Part shown: one piece after another, positions 15,520 through 23,581 of the stretch
How positions within the stretch are numbered: position 1 is the stretch's first letter
Layout: each line of letters opens with the position of its first letter
NCBI GenBank assembly: GCA_034429215.1
Contig: DAOUGI010000114.1
Span: forward strand, 1-39,668
From: JAFGOG01 sp034429215
GTDB taxonomy: Bacteria > Chloroflexota > Anaerolineae > JAAYZQ01
DNA length: 39,668 nucleotides
Direction: 5' to 3'
Position numbers and translations under genes: made by a program
The notes under the pieces: model-generated
Told to the model about the DNA's origin: nothing
Databases searched by the model: none
The model's input: the letters and a program-made list of their open reading frames with translations, nothing else

Positions 15520-16742
15520 TAGAGGCCTCCCATGAACGGAGCGAACAAGCCCAGCTCGTTGGTGAGAACTTGGGCGGCTGCTCCCAGGATCACGATTTCG
15601 GGGCCTATGGTTGATATTCCCAGCCGCGTCTCACGAGCCACAACAGGCAGTGACCGCTTGATCATTTCCTGCCGAATGGCCTCGAGCAGAAGCTGTCCCA
15701 GGCACGCGACACTGCCTGTGATCAAGACGGTTCGGACGCTGAGCACCCCGATCAGATGGGCCACGGCGATGCCCAGGTATCGTCCCACCGCGGCGATCTC
15801 CTGGCGCATCATTTCGTCACCAGCCTCGACGGCCCGGCAGACTTCTGCGATACCGATCTCCTCGGGGTTGGCAACCAACTGATGAAGAAAGGAGCTCGGA
15901 TCGCTGCGAGCCACAGCCTGGGCACGGCGAATTATGGCCTGGTTGCTTGCCACTGTCTCCAGGCACCCGGTATTCCCGCACCGGCATTGTAGGTTGTTGT
16001 CGGTCACAACGACGTGGCCGATTTCGCCGGCACCAAAGGTGTCGCCGTGGAAGAGCCGTCCATTGAGGACTATGCCGGCACCGATCCCGTGCTCTATCTT
16101 GATGACGACCAGATTATCGGCGGCCTTGCTCGCTCCAAAGGTAAACTCGGCCAGGGCAGCGACCTGTGAGTCATTGGCCACATACAGAGGCAAGCCGTAG
16201 CGTTTTTTCAACAGGCTGCGCAACGGCAGATCCTGCCAATCCAGGTTGACGGCCTGCCGCACGATCCCTTTCATCGGGTCCATTAGGCCCGGTGTGCCAA
16301 TGCCGATGCCCAACAGAGGGCTGCTGCTGGCGGCGATAAGGCGGTCAATCAGCTCATAGACAAGGGCGAGAGCTGCATCGCCATCCCGGCCATCCAGTTG
16401 TAAGGCGGCGCGGTGCTGGATCTCCCCCCGCAGGTTAACGACCGCTCCGCGGAATTCGCCACTGGCGAGGTCGATCCCGATCGCGTGCCGCGAATTGTCC
16501 ACGACGCTGAGCAAGATGGGAGGCTTGCCCCCCGCCGACGGTCCCTGACCCACCTCTTCGACCAGACCCCGCCTCCTCAGGCTGGCAACCGCGTCCGACA
16601 CCGTCGGGCGGGTGAGACCGGTTGCGCGCGCGATGTCAGCCCGGCTAATCCGGTCCTGGTCGAAGATGGTCTTCAGCACCAGGCGGGTGTTGTACGCCTT
16701 GGTCTGTTGGGGCGTTGCCTTTTGAGCCGGGCGTCGTTTCAT
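15519..16742 (-). CDS. ROK-family transcriptional regulator (NagC/XylR type)
   Basis: A 407-residue regulator. Residues about 18-75 form a winged helix-turn-helix (ISRADIARATGLTRPTVSDAVASLRRRGLVEE), followed by a full ROK domain: GIDLASGEFRG, GIGTPGLMD, VANDSQVAAL, GEIGHVVV and the zinc motif CRCGNTGCLE. It should bind DNA and respond to an intracellular sugar or sugar phosphate. ATG 16742 (MKRRPAQ) is used; the longer frame to 16853 runs through the promoter at 16792-16820. It is first in the six-gene operon, and a perfect palindrome covers the expected transcription start, so autorepression with release by the imported ligand is likely (inference). Confidence 0.92.
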   Translation of the reverse strand: MKRRPAQKATPQQTKAYNTRLVLKTIFDQDRISRADIARATGLTRPTVSDAVASLRRRGLVEEVGQGPSAGGKPPILLSVVDNSRHAIGIDLASGEFRGAVVNLRGEIQHRAALQLDGRDGDAALALVYELIDRLIAASSSPLLGIGIGTPGLMDPMKGIVRQAVNLDWQDLPLRSLLKKRYGLPLYVANDSQVAALAEFTFGASKAADNLVVIKIEHGIGAGIVLNGRLFHGDTFGAGEIGHVVVTDNNLQCRCGNTGCLETVASNQAIIRRAQAVARSDPSSFLHQLVANPEEIGIAEVCRAVEAGDEMMRQEIAAVGRYLGIAVAHLIGVLSVRTVLITGSVACLGQLLLEAIRQEMIKRSLPVVARETRLGISTIGPEIVILGAAAQVLTNELGLFAPFMGGL

Positions 16743-16777
16743 GGTAATTTCCAATCCGTAACTTTGGCAGTTAACTT

Positions 16778-16790
16778 TACTTACTAAGTA
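16778..16790. promoter_or_regulatory. Operator-like palindrome at the regulator's transcription start
   Basis: TACTTA-C-TAAGTA is a perfect 13-b palindrome just downstream of the -10 box and over the expected start (about 16785). A TAACTTT direct repeat (16759-16765 and 16772-16778) adjoins it. Binding here would block the operon, fitting a ROK repressor site. Confidence 0.5.
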
Positions 16791-16791
16791 C

Positions 16792-16820
16792 AGTATATCA
16801 CGTGATCGACGATTTGTCAA
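16792..16820 (-). promoter_or_regulatory. Sigma70-type promoter for the sugar operon
   Basis: Minus strand TTGACA (16820-16815), 17 b, TATACT (16797-16792): a near-consensus promoter for the operon that begins at 16742. Confidence 0.85.
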
Positions 16821-16912
16821 GACCCCAATTTGGCCAATTCCTTTATCAATCATCGACTGATGTAGACCCGGCGCATGGAGACGTTAAGACGTTATTGTTT
16901 CTCCATCTATGT

Positions 16913-16941
16913 TTGACAGCATGCGTGTCCCGTTGTATGAT
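16913..16941 (+). promoter_or_regulatory. Sigma70-type promoter for gdpD
   Basis: TTGACA (16913-16918), 17 b, TATGAT (16936-16941). It diverges from the sugar-operon promoter with about 92 b between the -35 boxes. Confidence 0.75.
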
Positions 16942-16994
16942 TCAACTGCCGGGAACCCGGTGTATCTTGCCACCAATCAGGGAGGTGATCGGTC

Positions 16995-17759
16995 ATGAGC
17001 AGTGTGGACAGGGCCTTTGAAACACAGTTGAACAAGGCGCTGATCCACAATATCGCCCACCGCGGCGCGTCTGCCTACGAGCCGGAAAACACCCTGCGCG
17101 CTTTTGAGCGCGCCATTGGGATGGGCGCGACGATGATGGAGCTGGACATACACCTCAGCCGCGATGGCCAGCCGGTGGTCGTTCACGATGCCGATCTGTC
17201 GCGGACGACCAACGGCACGGGCCGGGTCAGTGAGCTGACGCTCGCCGAGATCCGGACGCTGGACGCCGGGCTGGGGGAGCGCATACCGACGCTGGCAGAA
17301 GTCATCGACTTGGTACGCGGCCGGGCGCAGTTGTATATCGAGCTAAAGGGCCAGCAGACGCCGGCCGTGGTGGTAGATACCCTGCGGGCGGCCGGTTTTG
17401 TCGATCAGGCTATTGTCGGCTCGTTCTTTCCCTGGCTGCCGCAGAAGGCCAAGTTTCTGGAGCCGAACATCCGCACTTCGGTGCTGGTGGCTTGGCGCGA
17501 CCGGCAGGCCGATTTCATCGACTGGGCCTTGGCCGTGGAAGCCGATTATATCCACCCCTGCTGGGAAAGCGGATCATCCACGCCGCACGAGCTGCTTACG
17601 CCAGAGCTTGTCGCCGCGATCCGGCGGCAGGGCCTCGGTATTGTTGTCTGGCACGAAGAACGCCCGGAGGAGCTGCGCGAGCTGGTACAACTGGACATCG
17701 ACGGTATCTGTACCAACACACCAGATATTTTGGAGACGATCCTATGGAACCGATCTTGA
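16995..17759 (+). CDS. Glycerophosphodiester phosphodiesterase
   Basis: A 254-residue TIM-barrel enzyme that cleaves glycerophosphodiesters to glycerol-3-phosphate and an alcohol. Catalytic and metal residues are all visible: HRGASAYEPENT (His, Glu, Asn), MELDIHLSRDG (Glu, Asp), VVVHD (second His), YIELKG (Glu) and, near the end, DGICTNTPD. There is no signal peptide, so a cytoplasmic enzyme. ATG 16995 has GGGAGGTG upstream. The DUF3795 gene begins inside its last 16 bases, so the two are translationally coupled. A role in recycling of lipid head groups is the standard assumption. Confidence 0.93.
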   Translation: MSSVDRAFETQLNKALIHNIAHRGASAYEPENTLRAFERAIGMGATMMELDIHLSRDGQPVVVHDADLSRTTNGTGRVSELTLAEIRTLDAGLGERIPTLAEVIDLVRGRAQLYIELKGQQTPAVVVDTLRAAGFVDQAIVGSFFPWLPQKAKFLEPNIRTSVLVAWRDRQADFIDWALAVEADYIHPCWESGSSTPHELLTPELVAAIRRQGLGIVVWHEERPEELRELVQLDIDGICTNTPDILETILWNRS

Positions 17760-18148
17760 CGAGATGCGGGTATCGCTGCGACCTGTGCCTGGCGTACAGG
17801 CCGAATGTTGTAGAGAACCCATCGAACCGGCAAAAGCTCAGCGATGGATGGCACAAGTATTTTGGCTTCCGGCTGCCGCCTGAGAAGATCTGCTGTGACG
17901 GGTGCATGGCGGACAATCCCGAGCTGATTGACAAGGGCTGCCCGGTGCGGCCGTGCGTCATCGAGAAAGGGCTGGACAACTGTGCGCAGTGCGAGCAGTA
18001 TGTGTGCGGCAAGCTAGCGGAGCGGCTGGTTGTCTACGAGGAGGTCAGGCGCAGGGCCGGCGCGGAAATCCCGGAAGAGGACTATGCTTGTTTCATCCAG
18101 GCGTACGAGAACAAGCAGCGCCTTGATGCGCTAAGAGCGTCACTATAG
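17744..18148 (+). CDS. DUF3795-type Cys-rich protein
   Basis: A 134-residue protein starting MEPILTRCGYRCDLC. Cysteines come in pairs or clusters (RCGYRCDLC, ICCDGCMAD, GCPVRPC, NCAQCEQYVC), as in DUF3795 proteins, which are thought to bind zinc. The C-terminus is helical (EEVRRRAGAEIPEEDYACFI). The start ATG 17744 lies inside the gdpD 3' end after GGAGACG. The biochemical function is not known. The gene ends 8 b from the stop of the convergent RecQ gene at 18157, and no terminator is visible between them. Confidence 0.85.
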   Translation: MEPILTRCGYRCDLCLAYRPNVVENPSNRQKLSDGWHKYFGFRLPPEKICCDGCMADNPELIDKGCPVRPCVIEKGLDNCAQCEQYVCGKLAERLVVYEEVRRRAGAEIPEEDYACFIQAYENKQRLDALRASL

Positions 18149-18156
18149 CAGCCGGC

Positions 18157-21100
18157 TCATCTCTTCTTTTCCCCCGCTGAGCTGACCTCGCGCCCGGCTA
18201 TGACTTCCAGAATGGCTGGGCCATACTGTTCCAGCTTGCGGGGGCCGACGCCTTTGACGGCGGCCAGCTCGTCGAGGGTGGTGGGGCGATGGGCGGCGAT
18301 CTCTTTCAGAACTGCGTCCCAAAAGACGAAATAGGGAGCCAAACCATTTTGGCGGGCGACGTCCAGGCGCCAGGCGCGCAGCCTCTCGAATAGGGCTTGG
18401 TCGGGCTTGGATGGCGTCTGGCTCGTTGCTTTCGGTTTGCTCAACGGTGGTTTCTGGCGCTCCTGCGTTGGTGGAGGCGCCTTGGCGATAGCGATATCGC
18501 TTTGACTCTTGAGCAGATTGTGCCCCTGATCGGTCAATCGCAGTAGGCGGTAGCCATTCTTCTCATAATGGGCCAGCAACCCTGAATCCTCAAGCTGGGC
18601 GATGATCTCGCCGATGCTCTTGCGAGTCCGGTCGGCAAGGGCGCCGTAAAGGGGAAAGCGGTCAGGCTCCACCGGGCTGGTAGGCGAGCCTTTCAGGGCG
18701 CGAGCCAGGCCGGTGCGACCCAGTGGATATGGCGACTGAGCAACACCCAGGAGGATGGTGCGCACTGTGCGCGCATCTGAGGTGACTTGTTGGATTGGGC
18801 GAACCGCCCGACCGGACCTGGGAGGGACAGCCGCTGCATTCAGGCAGTTGTCACATGCCTGGCAGCGGTCGATCGGCTGGCCGCCAAAGTAGGCGCTGAT
18901 GTGGCCGTGGCGGCAGCGATCGGTCTGGGTGTAGGCCATCATCTCGGCGATGCGGCCGTCCTGCCCGGCGCGGTAGTCGGCCTGCATGGCAGCTACACGC
19001 TGGCGCGAGCCGGGCGGCGGGTCGGGCAGAGCGAGGAGCATGTCCCGGCCGGCGCCTCGGTACCTGAGCCAGCCGGCTTGGTCCCAGGCCAAGAGCCGCG
19101 CTTCGATGGTGCGCGCGTCTAGCCCTGCCTGCCGGCACACGGCGAGCAGGTCCCGCGACAGGGTGTCACCGGGCCGCAGGTGAGCCGCTTCGACGAACCG
19201 CACCAGCTCGGGCTCGGCCTGCTCCGGGGCCCGCAGCAGGGCCAGTGTCGCCGTGCGGGGCAGGTCAAAACCACGCCACACCAGTCCGGCCGTCTCTAGA
19301 AAATGGATGGCGACCCGCAGCGGTGTTTCGTCGGCATCGAGCTCCCGCTGAAGATCGCCCAAGGCGACCAGGCCCGGCTGCCCGCTGCCGAGCATCTTTT
19401 GCAGGGCGGCGTAAACCTGGCGCAGGAACTCGACCGACAGGGCATCCTGGTGCGCCCAACGGGTCAGGATAGTCCTGTCACCGGCTGTGTAGAACAGGAC
19501 ACAGCGCGACGGCAGCCCGTCGCGCCCGGCGCGGCCCGCCTCCTGATAATAGTTCTCCAAGGTCTTGGGCGGGTTGTAGTGGATGACAAACCGGACGTCG
19601 GCCTTGTCGATGCCCATGCCAAAGGCGATGGTGGCGACGACAACACGGGCCCGGCCGGTCATGAACTGGTCCTGGGCAGCGGCGCGGTCCTCCATGCCGG
19701 CGTGGTAGTGGATGGCATCTATCCCGTTTTGCCGCAACAGCTCGGCCAGATCCTCACAGGTGGCCCGCGCGGTGGCATAGACGATGCCGCTGCCGTCGAT
19801 CTCGCGGCAGAGAGCTACCAGCGCCTGCGTTTTTTCTTTTTTGCCGGAAAAGCGACGGGCCTCCAGGTGAAGGTTAGGGCGGTCCACGTTGGTGACGGCC
19901 AGGCGCACCTGGCCGAGGGCGGCCCGGATGTCGTCGCGGACGCGCGGTGTGGCGGTGGCGGTAGCGGCCAGGATGGGCGGCCGGCCCAGCTCTTCCCAGG
20001 CTTTGGCGATGAACAGGTAGTCGGGGCGAAAATCGTGACCCCACAGGCTGACACAGTGGGCCTCGTCTACTACCAGCAGCGAGATGCCGGCCCGCTTCAG
20101 GGCGTGGAGGAAGGGCTGCTGGCGGAGCCGTTCGGGCGCGGCGTACAGGAGCTTGTAGCCGCCGGCGGCGGCGCGGGCCAGGCGGGCGTCGATCTCGGCG
20201 CCTTCGAGCATATAGTTGAGTGTGGTTGCCCGGCCGGCGACTGCCGGCGGCAGCCCGTCAACCTGGTCTTTCATCAGGGCGATCAGCGGCGAAATGACCA
20301 GGGTGGTGCCGGGCAGGAGCAGGGCGGCCAATTGGTAACAGAGCGACTTGCCGGCGCCGGTCGGCATGACGGCCAGCACGCTCTCACCGCGCAGGGCGGC
20401 GGCGATCACCTCGGCCTGACCGGGACGAAAGGTGTTGTGGGGAAAGTGGCGGTGCAGCGCCTCTTCCAGGCGCGCTTGCTCTGTGGGGGTGATAGCCGGG
20501 GCCTGCATCGGCTGCACGGCCGGTCTGGCTGCCGGCAGTTCTTTGGCTCCTGGCGCTGCCTGCTGCTCCGGGCGAGATACGGGCGGCTGGGGTGGCTTGG
20601 GCAGCTCGGCGCCGGGCGGGGCCGGGCTCAAGGCGTGCTGGAGGTCGGCCAGGTCTTGTTTTTGGAGCAACTGCAGGCGGGCCGCCGTGGCTTCGGCCTG
20701 GGCGAGCTGGCCGGTGGTGTGGTACAGCGCCTCCAGCAAACGCAAAAGCTCGACCGACGGGCGGCGCTCGTCGCGCTCGGTGCGCGACAGGGCGGTCCGG
20801 GCCCACAGGAGTGCCTTTTCAGGGTCGTTTCGCGCCTGCCACAGCCGGGCCAGGCCGTGGGCGGTGGCTGTGGCTTCCGGTCGAAGGCTGTCGCGGCGCT
20901 GCAAAGCTGTTTCGGCGCCGTCCAGGTCGCCGTCAGCCAGGCAAACATCAGCTTGCAGGCTCCATGCTGTGAGCAGGTCAGGCTGCCTGGTCGTCAACTC
21001 GGCGGCGATGGCCTGGGCGCCGCCCAGGTCACCGGCGGCGAGGCAGGCCTCAGCCTCGAGGACTCGAGATGAGCTCGAGATCTTCAGGGCGTGGCGTCGC

Positions 21101-21336
21101 CGTAGGATTTCCAGTGCCTTTTCCGGCTGGTCCAGGCCCAGATAGGCGCGGGTCATGTCGTCGTACACGGTTACTGCTTCGCTGTGGGTGACCAGGAGTT
21201 GTTGCAGGCAGCGGCGGGCGATATCGTAATACTCCCAGCGGAGGAGGTAGGTGATGAGGGAGGCGCGGGTCTTGGCCGGCAAATCGGGCACCTCTGCCGG
21301 GGTCAATGCCAAGCTGGCAAGGATCTCTTCTGTCAT
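18157..21336 (-). CDS. RecQ-type DNA helicase with N-terminal TPR domain
   Basis: A 1059-residue protein, much longer than the roughly 600-residue E. coli RecQ. Residues about 20-235 are TPR-like helical pairs (YDDMTRAYLGLDQPEKALEIL; SLQADVCLADGDLDGAETAL), followed by a Pro/Ala/Gln linker (236-290). The superfamily 2 helicase core has motif I PTGAGKSLCYQ (about 330), DEAH (about 424), TATATPRVRDDI and motif VI YQEAGRAGRDG (about 600). The RecQ zinc site follows (CRHGHISAYF...CQACDNC, 804-829), then an RQC-like winged helix and an HRDC domain (LAAVKGVGPRKLEQYG, about 1035). It should unwind DNA 3'-5'. It is last in the 26312-18157 run, 20 b after the dual-OB gene. A TPR platform on RecQ is unusual and suggests a protein partner. 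Confidence 0.93.
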   Translation of the reverse strand: MTEEILASLALTPAEVPDLPAKTRASLITYLLRWEYYDIARRCLQQLLVTHSEAVTVYDDMTRAYLGLDQPEKALEILRRRHALKISSSSRVLEAEACLAAGDLGGAQAIAAELTTRQPDLLTAWSLQADVCLADGDLDGAETALQRRDSLRPEATATAHGLARLWQARNDPEKALLWARTALSRTERDERRPSVELLRLLEALYHTTGQLAQAEATAARLQLLQKQDLADLQHALSPAPPGAELPKPPQPPVSRPEQQAAPGAKELPAARPAVQPMQAPAITPTEQARLEEALHRHFPHNTFRPGQAEVIAAALRGESVLAVMPTGAGKSLCYQLAALLLPGTTLVISPLIALMKDQVDGLPPAVAGRATTLNYMLEGAEIDARLARAAAGGYKLLYAAPERLRQQPFLHALKRAGISLLVVDEAHCVSLWGHDFRPDYLFIAKAWEELGRPPILAATATATPRVRDDIRAALGQVRLAVTNVDRPNLHLEARRFSGKKEKTQALVALCREIDGSGIVYATARATCEDLAELLRQNGIDAIHYHAGMEDRAAAQDQFMTGRARVVVATIAFGMGIDKADVRFVIHYNPPKTLENYYQEAGRAGRDGLPSRCVLFYTAGDRTILTRWAHQDALSVEFLRQVYAALQKMLGSGQPGLVALGDLQRELDADETPLRVAIHFLETAGLVWRGFDLPRTATLALLRAPEQAEPELVRFVEAAHLRPGDTLSRDLLAVCRQAGLDARTIEARLLAWDQAGWLRYRGAGRDMLLALPDPPPGSRQRVAAMQADYRAGQDGRIAEMMAYTQTDRCRHGHISAYFGGQPIDRCQACDNCLNAAAVPPRSGRAVRPIQQVTSDARTVRTILLGVAQSPYPLGRTGLARALKGSPTSPVEPDRFPLYGALADRTRKSIGEIIAQLEDSGLLAHYEKNGYRLLRLTDQGHNLLKSQSDIAIAKAPPPTQERQKPPLSKPKATSQTPSKPDQALFERLRAWRLDVARQNGLAPYFVFWDAVLKEIAAHRPTTLDELAAVKGVGPRKLEQYGPAILEVIAGREVSSAGEKKR

Positions 21337-21356
21337 GTCGGCTCCTGTGTCAACCT

Positions 21357-22079
21357 CTAAAGATTGTTATGATCTACGACGGCCTGGTAGTCGGGCAGGG
21401 TGTGGACGCCGATGACGATCGGCCAGTAGGTGCCTTCGTGCGAGCGGGTCAGGCCGACGGCCAGGCAGATCTCCTGGATGCCGAAACGGGCCTCCAGGTC
21501 GCCTTGGTCGAAATCGACCCAGCCGCCCTCGGCAGGCAGCCAGCTCCGTCCCAGAGCCCGCCATCTGAGGTCGGTCACTGCCAGGCCGCCCTTGGGGATA
21601 GAGCCTTGGTACTGCCGCGGGCCCAATCCAAATGAGAGGCGGGCGTCAAAGCTGGCGGTGTAGCCGTCCAGGCGAAAGGCTCCTTTGACCCAATCGGGCT
21701 TGATCAGGCACAGCGAGCGTTGTTGGCGGTGCAGCACTTCTTCCGGCGCCCGATCCAGGTGTTTGGACAGGAATTTGGCCAGCCGCTCACCTTCCAGCCG
21801 CCGGGCGACGAGTGGCCGCTGCCGAAAGCTGGCGATCCAATCCTCAATGTGGGGTGGTTCAGGACGAGGGCGGGTCAGGTCGAAATCGACGACGTCGAAG
21901 GGGCGGAGGAGCGGCCCTTCTGGGGTGGTAATGTCGCCCAGCAGGAGGTGGCCATACTCGCGGACGGGGCGCACCCAGCGCAGTCCGGTTACCGGGTCTG
22001 GCTCTTGGGTCATGCCGGCCAGGCACACGCCGGCCTGCATGCGGGTGACGGCCAGGATCAGGATCTCTTGAGTGGGCAT
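21357..22079 (-). CDS. Dual-OB-like protein of unknown function
   Basis: A 240-residue soluble protein. It begins EILILAVTRMQAGVCLAGM and continues with GLRWVRPVREYG, a pattern I associate with proteins that databases label 'dual OB domain'. The middle contains LRPFDVVDFDLTRPRPEPPH and the end GIQEICLAVGLTRSHEGTYWP. The predicted beta-rich segments fit two small barrels, which would bind nucleic acid or a ligand. This family call is from memory and unverified. ATG 22079 has GGAGG six bases upstream. A hairpin (22095-22118) lies in the 46-b gap after the DUF488 gene. It sits between two DUF488 genes and a RecQ helicase, pointing to DNA-related work. Confidence 0.65.
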   Translation of the reverse strand: MPTQEILILAVTRMQAGVCLAGMTQEPDPVTGLRWVRPVREYGHLLLGDITTPEGPLLRPFDVVDFDLTRPRPEPPHIEDWIASFRQRPLVARRLEGERLAKFLSKHLDRAPEEVLHRQQRSLCLIKPDWVKGAFRLDGYTASFDARLSFGLGPRQYQGSIPKGGLAVTDLRWRALGRSWLPAEGGWVDFDQGDLEARFGIQEICLAVGLTRSHEGTYWPIVIGVHTLPDYQAVVDHNNL

Positions 22080-22094
22080 AGCAGCCTCCGGGCT

Positions 22095-22118
22095 CTCGTT
22101 TTCTGCGGCGAAAACGAG
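22095..22118 (-). promoter_or_regulatory. Hairpin between DUF488 and dual-OB genes
   Basis: CTCGTTTTC and GAAAACGAG (9 b each) flank a 6-b loop. There is no T-run on the coding strand; possibly an mRNA-processing or translation-control hairpin 15 b before the dual-OB start. Confidence 0.45.
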
Positions 22119-22125
22119 GCGCCTA

Positions 22126-22566
22126 TCATAGGTGGATTATCTCCACACCAGGCAGGTGGGTAGCCCACCACTCTGCCACCAGTCGCCGGTGGCAGTGATC
22201 TGGGACCGGCTCGGCGCACAACAGGCAGGGACGGCTGTAGCGGGCCAGCAGCTCGCGGCCAATCTCTTCAGCGCGGCGCTCGGCGAGGAGCGACAGGAAA
22301 GCGCGCTCGTAGGCGGCCCAGTCGCGGCCTGCTTTGTAGGCGTCCAGGATCTCGTCTGTCGGCGCCAGGTCAGGCCGGTGCTCGTAGCCGATGCCGAAAC
22401 CTTCCCGAAGGAGGAAGGCCAGGTCGTCGCGCTTGGCAAAACCGGCCAACTGGGAGGTGTTGCGCAGGCGGATGTCGACGACGGCATCTACACCCGCGCT
22501 TTGCAGCAGCCGGACAAAGCGCTCCAGACTTTTTTGCGTGTAGCCGATGGTGTAAACAGTTGGCAT
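22126..22566 (-). CDS. DUF488-family protein A
   Basis: A 146-residue DUF488 protein: N-terminal VYTIGYTQKSLERFVRLLQ, VDAVVDIRLRN, and the C-terminal family signature LLCAEPVPDHCHRRLVAEW, with two cysteines and CHR. It has SQLAGFAKRDDLAFLL where protein B has SSPYSRYVPQANRETL, so the two are diverged paralogues and not a recent duplication. DUF488 function is not established to my knowledge; the conserved Cys/His/Arg cluster suggests catalysis or metal binding. It starts 8 b after the stop of protein B, in the same operon. Confidence 0.88.
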   Translation of the reverse strand: MPTVYTIGYTQKSLERFVRLLQSAGVDAVVDIRLRNTSQLAGFAKRDDLAFLLREGFGIGYEHRPDLAPTDEILDAYKAGRDWAAYERAFLSLLAERRAEEIGRELLARYSRPCLLCAEPVPDHCHRRLVAEWWATHLPGVEIIHL

Positions 22567-22574
22567 AGCTCACC

Positions 22575-23039
22575 TCAGAAAAGCGACAACTGCTTGGGCT
22601 CCTGATCCTCGTCGACGAGACTGCCGTCGGGCTGGATGTGGTGGACACAGACAGCCTGGTCCAGAAGGGCCGGGGTGATCAGCTTGTAGCGATGGCACTG
22701 CCGGTGGTCGCCCTCGGCGCACATGATGACGGTACGGCGCTCGGCTGCCAGCGTTACCAAGCGATCGATCCCCTGCTGAAAAGCAGGGCTGGCGCGCAGC
22801 TCATCGTAATCGGCCACGACGCCGCCCGGTTTGCCCCCCAGCCGGTCACCCAGCCAGCCATAGGTGATGCCGGCGGTGTGCAGCGCCCGGGCCAGCGTCT
22901 CGCGGTTGGCCTGGGGTACGTAGCGGCTGTAGGGGCTGCTGCGCACGTCGATCAGAAGCTCGATGCCGTGCCGGCGCAGCAGATCGACGAACGTCTCGGT
23001 TGGGTGGTTGCTGTGGCCGATGGTGTAGACGCTCGTCAT
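22575..23039 (-). CDS. DUF488-family protein B
   Basis: A 154-residue DUF488 protein: TSVYTIGHSNHPTETFVDLL, IELLIDVRSSPYSRYVPQAN, ITYGWLGDRLGGKPGG and the signature IMCAEGDHRQCHRYKLI. The start ATG 23039 overlaps the TPR stop as ATGA, which settles the start over the upstream in-frame GTG near 23087 and implies coupled translation. It is closer to the typical family (RSSP and WLG motifs kept) than protein A. Its C-terminus has an acidic, Gln-rich tail (DEDQEPKQLSLF). Confidence 0.9.
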   Translation of the reverse strand: MTSVYTIGHSNHPTETFVDLLRRHGIELLIDVRSSPYSRYVPQANRETLARALHTAGITYGWLGDRLGGKPGGVVADYDELRASPAFQQGIDRLVTLAAERRTVIMCAEGDHRQCHRYKLITPALLDQAVCVHHIQPDGSLVDEDQEPKQLSLF

Positions 23040-23581
23040 TCCGGCTCGCCGTCCTGCCGGAGGGCTGTCTCCAGCTTGCCAAGCCACCGGCGCGCGTCGC
23101 GATCGAATGGATTGACCTGCACCGCCTGCCTGAACGCCGCGAGGGCCAAATCCCTATCTCCCCGGTCGACGAAAATCAGGCCCAGATTATAATGGACGTT
23201 GGGTGCGGCCGGATTGATTTGCAGGGCCTGCTCAAAGGCGGCAATCGCCCGGCTTTGCTGTTCGGCTGTGGCGAGGATCGGGTTGCCCAAGTAGGCCGCT
23301 CCCAGGTTGATCCAGATCATGGCGTTGCCCGGCTCGGCGTCCCGTGCTTCTTCCAGGATGGGGATCGCTTTCTTGTGGCGCCCGCACATGACGTAAGCGC
23401 CACCCAGATTGATGCACACCGGCACGCTTCCGGCGTCCAGCCGGTAGGCCTGTTCCAGACAATCCAGGGCATCATTGGCCTGGCCTTGTGCCAACAGGCC
23501 TGCACCCAGATTGAGCAACCTCAGGGCTTCTTCTCGATCCTCTTTACTCGCTCGCTTGAGTTTTTTCATCTTACCGGCCAT
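23036..23581 (-). CDS. Small TPR protein
   Basis: A 181-residue protein (from ATG 23581) made almost wholly of TPR units: LNLGAGLLAQGQANDALDCL, INLGGAYVMCGRHKKAIPIL, INLGAAYLGN (slightly longer unit), VHYNLGLIFVDRGDRDLALA. The N-terminus is Lys/Arg-rich (MAGKMKKLKRASKEDRE). It overlaps the ppaC stop by 11 b if ATG 23581 is used; ATG 23569 would leave one base between them, and neither has a strong SD site. TPRs mediate protein contacts. In the same operon the RecQ helicase also carries TPRs, so a shared complex is conceivable (inference). Confidence 0.85.
   Translation of the reverse strand: MAGKMKKLKRASKEDREEALRLLNLGAGLLAQGQANDALDCLEQAYRLDAGSVPVCINLGGAYVMCGRHKKAIPILEEARDAEPGNAMIWINLGAAYLGNPILATAEQQSRAIAAFEQALQINPAAPNVHYNLGLIFVDRGDRDLALAAFRQAVQVNPFDRDARRWLGKLETALRQDGEPE

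Noticed and set aside
19303..21072. 589-codon open frame on the plus strand
   Set aside because: It lies antisense to the RecQ gene, whose motifs are complete. The Gly/Gln/Val-rich translation has no domain pattern and reflects codon bias on the opposite strand.
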